The notes under the pieces were generated by a model. The model made no database searches, had not been told where the DNA came from, and worked only from the letters and a program-made list of their open reading frames with translations. A stretch of DNA of 9,348 nucleotides from Rhodospirillales bacterium. Its GTDB lineage: Bacteria > Pseudomonadota > Alphaproteobacteria > Rhodospirillales > Casp-alpha2. Shown here piece after piece: positions 6,417 to 9,348 of the stretch. The stretch lies in assembly GCA_028282185.1 (NCBI GenBank), contig JANQIJ010000381.1, forward strand, positions 1 to 9,348, in the 5' to 3' direction. Each line of letters begins with the position of its first letter. The stretch's first letter is position 1. The translations under genes were made by a program, and so were the position numbers.

Positions 6417-7466
6417 ATGACTGAAGCGAACGACGCCACCGCCCAACGACCCGACGCCCAAGGCCTGCCGCCGGCGGAGGGACCCAGCTGCTGGACCGGC
6501 GCGGCGCTGACCGCGAGCGGCGAATGGTGCGTGCGCCTGAATGAACAGGCGCGGGATTGTCTTCGGGCGGCGCTTGCCGGCGTCGCCGGCCGCGACCCAT
6601 TGACCCTGACCGCCAGAGACTTCCCGCTTGGCGCGTTCCAGGAGACTTTTACCGGCTTGCGGGCCGAGGTCATCGACGGCCGCGGCTTCGTCGTCCTGCG
6701 CACGGGCTTCGACGACCTGTCGGAAGACGACGCCCGCCGCCTGCTTTGGGGTCTCGGACAGCACCTGGGCATTCCGCAGAAACAGGACGGCCGGGGGACA
6801 TTGATCCACGACGTTCGCGATACGGGGGTGAAGTACGACCGGGATGACGATATCCGCGTCTATCAGACCAACCAGGCACAGCCGTTCCACAACGACGGCG
6901 CCGACATGGTCGCTCTGTTGTGCCGTCGCCAGGCGCCGAACGGCGGCCGCTCGCTTGCGATCAGCGCCCATCAGCTGTTCAACGAAATCCGCGCCCGGCG
7001 GCCGGATTTGGCCCGGGTCCTGACCGAACCGTTCCATTTCGACGCCCGCGGCCAGCAATTGCCGGGTCGGCCATGGTTCCAGGCCCTGCCGATCTATCAA
7101 CATCACGGCGGCCGCTGGTTCGTGCTGCACAAACGGCATTACATCGACCTGGCGCAGCGCGCACCGGAAATTCCGCGCCTCACCACGGCCCAGACCGAGG
7201 CCCTCGACCTTATGGACACGCTCTGCGACGATCCCGCCCTGCATCTGTCGTTCGAGATGCAGCCGGGCGATCTGGGCCTGACCAACAACTTCACGGTGCT
7301 GCACGCACGGACCGCGTTCCGCGACGACGGCGGCGCCGAAGGCGCCGAACGCCGGCATATGCTGCGCCTGTGGCTGGGCGTCGATGGCGGCGTGGCCCTG
7401 CCCCCCAGTTTCCGGGAAACCCGGGAATTCGGCCCGCTGTTTAAGACGACCCGACGCCTAGCGTAA
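6417..7466 (+). CDS. TauD/TfdA-family Fe(II)/2-oxoglutarate-dependent dioxygenase
   Basis: The 349-residue product is a cytoplasmic non-heme iron oxygenase that would couple oxidation of a substrate to decarboxylation of 2-oxoglutarate to succinate. The iron triad is visible: His158-x-Asp160 in PFHNDGADM and the distal His296 in TVLHARTAF. The 2-oxoglutarate-binding Arg is Arg317 in RHMLRLWLG. Other family marks are the entry GFVVLRTGFDDLS and MQPGDLGLTNNFTVLH. The C-terminal ETREFGPLF is also seen in relatives I recall. The preferred start is ATG 6417; an in-frame TTG at 6411 would add two residues, and no strong Shine-Dalgarno decides between them. The gene starts 9 bp after rsmB, so they are probably cotranscribed. 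The substrate cannot be told from sequence; sulfonate, aryloxyalkanoate and betaine-type substrates are all known in the superfamily. Confidence 0.9.
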   Translation: MTEANDATAQRPDAQGLPPAEGPSCWTGAALTASGEWCVRLNEQARDCLRAALAGVAGRDPLTLTARDFPLGAFQETFTGLRAEVIDGRGFVVLRTGFDDLSEDDARRLLWGLGQHLGIPQKQDGRGTLIHDVRDTGVKYDRDDDIRVYQTNQAQPFHNDGADMVALLCRRQAPNGGRSLAISAHQLFNEIRARRPDLARVLTEPFHFDARGQQLPGRPWFQALPIYQHHGGRWFVLHKRHYIDLAQRAPEIPRLTTAQTEALDLMDTLCDDPALHLSFEMQPGDLGLTNNFTVLHARTAFRDDGGAEGAERRHMLRLWLGVDGGVALPPSFRETREFGPLFKTTRRLA

Positions 7467-7515
7467 TTTAATTACGAAAACAGCGCACATGCGCTAAGAA
7501 AATTCTTAATATTAA
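7463..7515. repeat. Cluster of four adjacent palindromes in an AT-rich stretch
   Basis: Four dyads lie almost end to end: GTAATT-T-AATTAC (7463-7475, overlapping the dioxygenase stop), AGCGCA-CA-TGCGCT (7482-7495), TAAGAA-AA-TTCTTA (7495-7508) and TTAATATTAA (7506-7515). The stretch is strikingly AT-rich against its surroundings. The second could form a GC stem after the dioxygenase gene, but there is no T-tract following it on the forward strand, so it is not a clean intrinsic terminator. The others look more like protein-binding or promoter DNA. Confidence 0.55.
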
Positions 7516-7534
7516 GGTTATGTTATGGTATTGT
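7506..7534 (+). promoter_or_regulatory. Weak promoter-like sequence in AT-rich intergenic stretch
   Basis: TTAATA (7506-7511) and TATTGT (7529-7534) are 17 bp apart, each matching the sigma70 consensus at 4 of 6 positions. An overlapping alternative is TTCTTA (7503-7508) with TATGGT (7524-7529) at 15 bp. Neither is strong, but this is the only AT-rich stretch in the region and lies upstream of the small ORF at 7643 and the response regulator. Confidence 0.25.
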
Positions 7535-7541
7535 TGTGATC

Positions 7542-7555
7542 CTGCCAGAAGGCAG
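7542..7555 (+). repeat. Hairpin CTGCC-AGAA-GGCAG
   Basis: A perfect 5-bp stem closes the tetraloop AGAA. The inner ten bases GCCAGAAGGC (7544-7553) recur exactly at 8017-8026, again as a hairpin. It would lie in the leader of a transcript starting in the AT-rich stretch just upstream. Confidence 0.45.
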
Positions 7556-7573
7556 TTACGTCCGACCCTGCCC

Positions 7574-7597
7574 ATGGGTCCATCAATGGCTCCATGA
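7574..7597 (+). repeat. Tandem 12-bp repeat ATGGNTCCATNA
   Basis: ATGGGTCCATCA (7574-7585) is followed directly by ATGGCTCCATGA (7586-7597); 10 of 12 positions agree. Each copy is itself a dyad (ATGG-NN-CCAT), so the element could be two adjacent operator sites spaced about one helical turn apart, or two small RNA stems. It lies between the AT-rich stretch and the small ORF. Confidence 0.45.
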
Positions 7598-7642
7598 ACG
7601 GCGGATCAGGGCACCGGTAGATCGTTCATCAGGAGAAGACAG

Positions 7643-7747
7643 ATGAGACATACCATGACAGCAGGATTAATCCCCGGACCGACATTGACCAGGATGCTGC
7701 CCGGCGACCGCGAGCATCCGCTTGATGGCCCGCATCCCACCGACTGA
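7643..7747 (+). CDS. Possible 34-residue small protein or leader peptide
   Basis: An ATG at 7643 is preceded by AGGAGAAG (7631-7638), with 7 nt between AGGAG and the ATG, one of the best Shine-Dalgarno sites in the window. The frame runs 34 codons to TGA at 7745-7747. The peptide begins MRHTMTAGLIPGP and has no membrane segment, signal peptide or known motif; its C-terminal third is rich in Asp, His and Pro. It lies in the structured region upstream of the response regulator, so it may be a leader peptide, a small protein, or a remnant of an older gene start. Support is the ribosome binding site alone. Confidence 0.35.
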   Translation: MRHTMTAGLIPGPTLTRMLPGDREHPLDGPHPTD

Positions 7748-7992
7748 CGGCAATCGACCGCCGCCAATCGACCGACAGGCGGCCCGGCGCCCGTTTGATG
7801 GTGGTCCCGGGACGCATGCCGGCGCCTAACTCTCGGTTCCCAAAGAAACGCTCCTCGAGAACCGCGGCGTGTTCCCCGCGTCGCGGTTCGCTCTTGACCG
7901 TCGGGAAAAGGCACCGCCCGGAGGGCTTGACGCTTTGGGAGTGGGTCGGGCGTCAACCTTTGATTCACCCTTGATGGTTAACATTCTCCTAT

Positions 7993-8007
7993 CCCGACCC
8001 GGTCGGG
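7993..8007. repeat. 15-bp palindrome CCCGACC-C-GGTCGGG
   Basis: Seven-base arms match perfectly around a single central C, about 50 bp before the response regulator start. As DNA it is a plausible operator for a dimeric regulator; as RNA it would form a GC-rich stem of about five pairs. No T-tract follows, so it is not a standard terminator. Confidence 0.45.
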
Positions 8008-8014
8008 TGTTCAC

Positions 8015-8028
8015 CGGCCAGAAGGCCG
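8015..8028 (+). repeat. Hairpin CGGCC-AGAA-GGCCG before response regulator
   Basis: A perfect 5-bp stem closes the tetraloop AGAA, sharing the ten-base core GCCAGAAGGC (8017-8026) with the hairpin at 7542-7555. It lies 17 nt before the GGGAG ribosome binding site (8045-8049), within reach of translation control of the response regulator. Confidence 0.45.
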
Positions 8029-8055
8029 CAAATCGACCAGCCATGGGAGAACCCT

Positions 8056-8649
8056 ATGTACCGCGCCACTCCTTCCGGCGCCCTGCCCGCGTCCCCCGGC
8101 CTGCGCCCGCAGAGCCGGTCGGAAAATGCGGGGCTGAACCTGGGGCGTCTGGACTTCCTGATCATCGAAAAGAACCCCCTGATGCAGCAGGCCCTGGCCC
8201 GGGTCCTGAAAGTCCTGGGCGTGCGATACCTGCGCATGACGGGTGACGTCCGCGCCGCGTTCCATGCCTTTCGCGACAATCCCGCGGATATCGTGTTGAG
8301 CGACTGGGCCCCCGGGCTCGACACCTTGGAACTGTTGCGCCTGATCCGCAATCATCCGGGCAGCCCCGATCCCTACGTGCCGTTTATCCTGGTCAGCGCC
8401 TTCACCGAACTGCACCAGGTGCACAAGGCGCGGGACCGAGGCACGACGGACTTCCTGGCCAGGCCGTTCACCGTCCCGGGACTCTATGGCCGCATCCGCG
8501 CCGCGGTCCAACGCCAGGACCGCTTCGTCCGCGCCGCCAGCTATTTCGGCCCGGACCGGCGCCGCCGGGCGCGGCCCTTTCCCTGGACCGACCGGCGCGG
8601 TCAGATGCCGGGCGCCGTCCATGTCGACGAATGGTCGGCCCTGGCCTAG
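8056..8649 (+). CDS. Response regulator receiver protein with degenerate acidic pocket and FGPDRRRR tail
   Basis: The 197-residue protein has a variable N-terminal leader (1-30), one receiver domain (about 32-153) and an Arg-rich tail with FGPDRRRR (164-171) and TDRRG (178-182). It has no DNA-binding or enzymatic output domain. It resembles a receiver family I recall from alphaproteobacteria in which one or two GP[DE]RR motifs follow the domain. The phosphoacceptor Asp83 is kept in VLSDWAPG and the Ser/Thr site is Ser114 (LVSAF). The usual Asp-Asp/Glu-Asp metal-binding pair is Glu38-Lys39 (IIEKNPL), and the invariant Lys is Arg136 (LARPF). Both changes should affect Mg2+ binding or the phosphorylation response. 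GGGAG (8045-8049) lies 6 nt before ATG 8056, supporting this start. No histidine kinase is in the window. A role by protein-protein contact is inferred from the lack of an output domain. Confidence 0.85.
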   Translation: MYRATPSGALPASPGLRPQSRSENAGLNLGRLDFLIIEKNPLMQQALARVLKVLGVRYLRMTGDVRAAFHAFRDNPADIVLSDWAPGLDTLELLRLIRNHPGSPDPYVPFILVSAFTELHQVHKARDRGTTDFLARPFTVPGLYGRIRAAVQRQDRFVRAASYFGPDRRRRARPFPWTDRRGQMPGAVHVDEWSALA

Positions 8650-8718
8650 GATCCGTTTTTTCGCGTATAAGTGCGACCGGCGAGGCGCCTGAGCGCAGCC
8701 CCAAACACGGAGAGCGGC

Positions 8719-9054
8719 ATGAGCACCTACGAAGAAGACTTGCGGCGCCAGCAATTGTTCCTGCGCCGCGCGGAAATGCTGATATCGGAAGCCAATCGGG
8801 AAATCATCGGGCCGATGATTCCCGACATCACGGAAGAGACCGTGGTCAATTTCGCCCGCGCCGTGGCGCATCTCAGGGGGCGCTATCTGCAGGCCGCGTT
8901 CAACATATCGAACATCGGCGACGGCGCCCCCCCATCCGACGCGGAAGTCTCGAACCTGCGCAAGTACCACGACGTCTATGCCGAGGCCCGACGCGCCTTC
9001 GAGGAACTGACCCACGCCCTGGAGCGGGGCTACATCCATTTTTCCACGGACTGA
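8719..9054 (+). CDS. Small uncharacterised helical protein
   Basis: I do not recognise the family of this 111-residue protein. It is soluble, with no signal peptide or membrane segment, and reads as mainly alpha-helical: a charged first helix (EEDLRRQQLFLRRAEMLISEANRE, as residues about 5-28), then ITEETVVNFARAVAHLRGRYLQAAF (about 37-61), a loop with GDGAPPS, and a final helix through HDVYAEARRAFEELTHALERG. ATG 8719 has GGAGAG (8709-8714) 4 nt upstream; an in-frame GTG at 8671 lacks a comparable site and would add 16 residues with a basic, non-helical character. A lone TATAAG (8666-8671) has no good -35 partner. It follows the response regulator by 69 bp and precedes the hydrolase by 13 bp, so an operon is possible. 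Confidence 0.75.
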   Translation: MSTYEEDLRRQQLFLRRAEMLISEANREIIGPMIPDITEETVVNFARAVAHLRGRYLQAAFNISNIGDGAPPSDAEVSNLRKYHDVYAEARRAFEELTHALERGYIHFSTD

Positions 9055-9067
9055 GGCGTCACCCGGC

Positions 9068-9348
9068 ATGACCATCGATCACGCCGCCTGTGCCGCCCAG
9101 GTCAAGGCGCTCGCGGATCAGGGCGAGCGTTTGGAAACCCCGGGGCCGGATGGACCGATGGTCTGGCACCGTTGGGGGCGCGGCCAGCCGTTGGTCCTGT
9201 TCCATGGCGGTTGGGGATCCTGGACCCATTGGTTCCGCGCGATCCCGGCGCTCGCCGGCCAGTTTGCCGTTTATGCGGCGGATACGCCGGGCCTGGGCGC
9301 CTCGGCAACGCCGCCGAAGCCGCATACGGCCGAAGCGATTGCCGATAT
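9068..9348 (+). CDS. Alpha/beta hydrolase, 3' partial
   Basis: An ATG at 9068 opens a frame that runs without stop to the window end, giving 93 complete codons. The peptide has the start of an alpha/beta-hydrolase fold. After a short N-terminal strand region (PMVWHRWGRG) comes the strand LVLFHGGWGSWTHW, with the HGG oxyanion-hole motif, and then VYAADTPGLGAS, matching the D-x-P-G-x-G-x-S pattern that follows strand beta4. The nucleophile elbow and the catalytic Asp and His lie beyond the window, so activity (esterase, lipase, haloperoxidase-like or C-C hydrolase) cannot be told. A GAGG motif (9053-9056) overlaps the stop of the preceding gene, 13 bp upstream, suggesting coupling. Confidence 0.85.
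   Translation, partial: MTIDHAACAAQVKALADQGERLETPGPDGPMVWHRWGRGQPLVLFHGGWGSWTHWFRAIPALAGQFAVYAADTPGLGASATPPKPHTAEAIAD

Larger units (their letters stand above)
7748..8055. other. Non-coding stretch with several inverted repeats
   Basis: I find no convincing gene here; open frames on either strand lack start signals and known motifs. The stretch holds a spaced direct repeat CAATCGACCG (7751-7760 and 7765-7774), with the core AATCGACC again at 8031-8038. It also holds a long hairpin from 7860-7888: AACCGCG and CGCGGTT arms with an inner GCG/CGC pairing. Next is TTGACGC/GCGTCAA (7927-7933 and 7950-7956). Two further dyads just before the response regulator are listed separately. No good sigma70 promoter was identified. 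Confidence 0.5.

Noticed and set aside
6249..7358. Reverse-strand open frame of 369 codons
   Set aside because: It lies opposite the dioxygenase and the end of rsmB, both of which carry complete catalytic motifs; the reverse product has no recognisable domain.
7482..7495. Intrinsic terminator after the dioxygenase gene
   Set aside because: The AGCGC stem is short and is followed on the forward strand by A-rich bases, not a T-tract. It is kept only as part of the palindrome cluster.
7606..7968. Reverse-strand open frame of 120 codons in the intergenic region
   Set aside because: It has no ribosome binding site or recognisable motif and its predicted product is Arg/Pro/Gly-rich as expected of random GC-rich DNA.
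711..7982. GATGGTTAAC occurs at 711-720 and 7973-7982, suggesting CtrA-type sites
   Set aside because: Neither copy has the TTAA-N7-TTAA spacing of a full CtrA site; the first overlaps the end of a coding region. Treated as coincidence.
8011..9075. Reverse-strand open frame of 354 codons
   Set aside because: It covers the receiver gene and the small helical gene antisense, with no motif or start signal of its own; it is explained by high GC content and codon bias on the forward strand.

Overview
The window is about 9.3 kb of high-GC DNA with long, densely packed genes. It looks like chromosomal DNA of an alphaproteobacterium, most likely of the Rhodospirillales type. This rests on the style of the RlmE and GuaB proteins, on GuaB and an RsmB-type methyltransferase lying near each other in the same orientation, and on a response regulator with the FGPDRRRR tail I associate with alphaproteobacteria. 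The organism call is inference. I see no rRNA, tRNA, CRISPR array or insertion sequence.

Layout: (1) 1-719, rlmE (23S rRNA 2'-O-methyltransferase), cut at its 5' end by the window edge. (2) 752-2918, a forward unit with a good sigma70-like promoter, guaB (IMP dehydrogenase), and 13 bp later a PPOX-type FMN flavoprotein. (3) 2970-4804, a three-gene reverse-strand unit that converges on the guaB unit. In order of transcription it encodes a MotA/TolQ/ExbB-type proton-channel subunit, a one-helix protein with an ExbD-like membrane Asp and a periplasmic beta-rich domain, and a two-helix protein with a periplasmic domain and proline-rich tail. (4) 4805-5072, a divergent intergenic region. (5) 5073-7466, an RsmB-family rRNA m5C methyltransferase and, 9 bp later, a TauD/TfdA-family Fe(II)/2-oxoglutarate dioxygenase. 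(6) 7467-8055, a 589-bp stretch without a conventional gene, AT-rich at its start, full of small inverted repeats and holding one 34-codon ORF with a strong ribosome binding site. (7) 8056-9348, a response regulator with a degenerate receiver pocket, a 111-residue protein of unknown function, and the start of an alpha/beta hydrolase cut by the window end.

Most genes are housekeeping (nucleotide synthesis, rRNA modification). The parts most likely to hold undescribed biology are the reverse-strand trio, which reads as a complete but non-standard ion-driven membrane complex (ExbB-like motor plus two proteins with periplasmic domains), and the structured region 7463-8055 upstream of the unusual response regulator. 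Functions for both are proposals from sequence features, not known roles.
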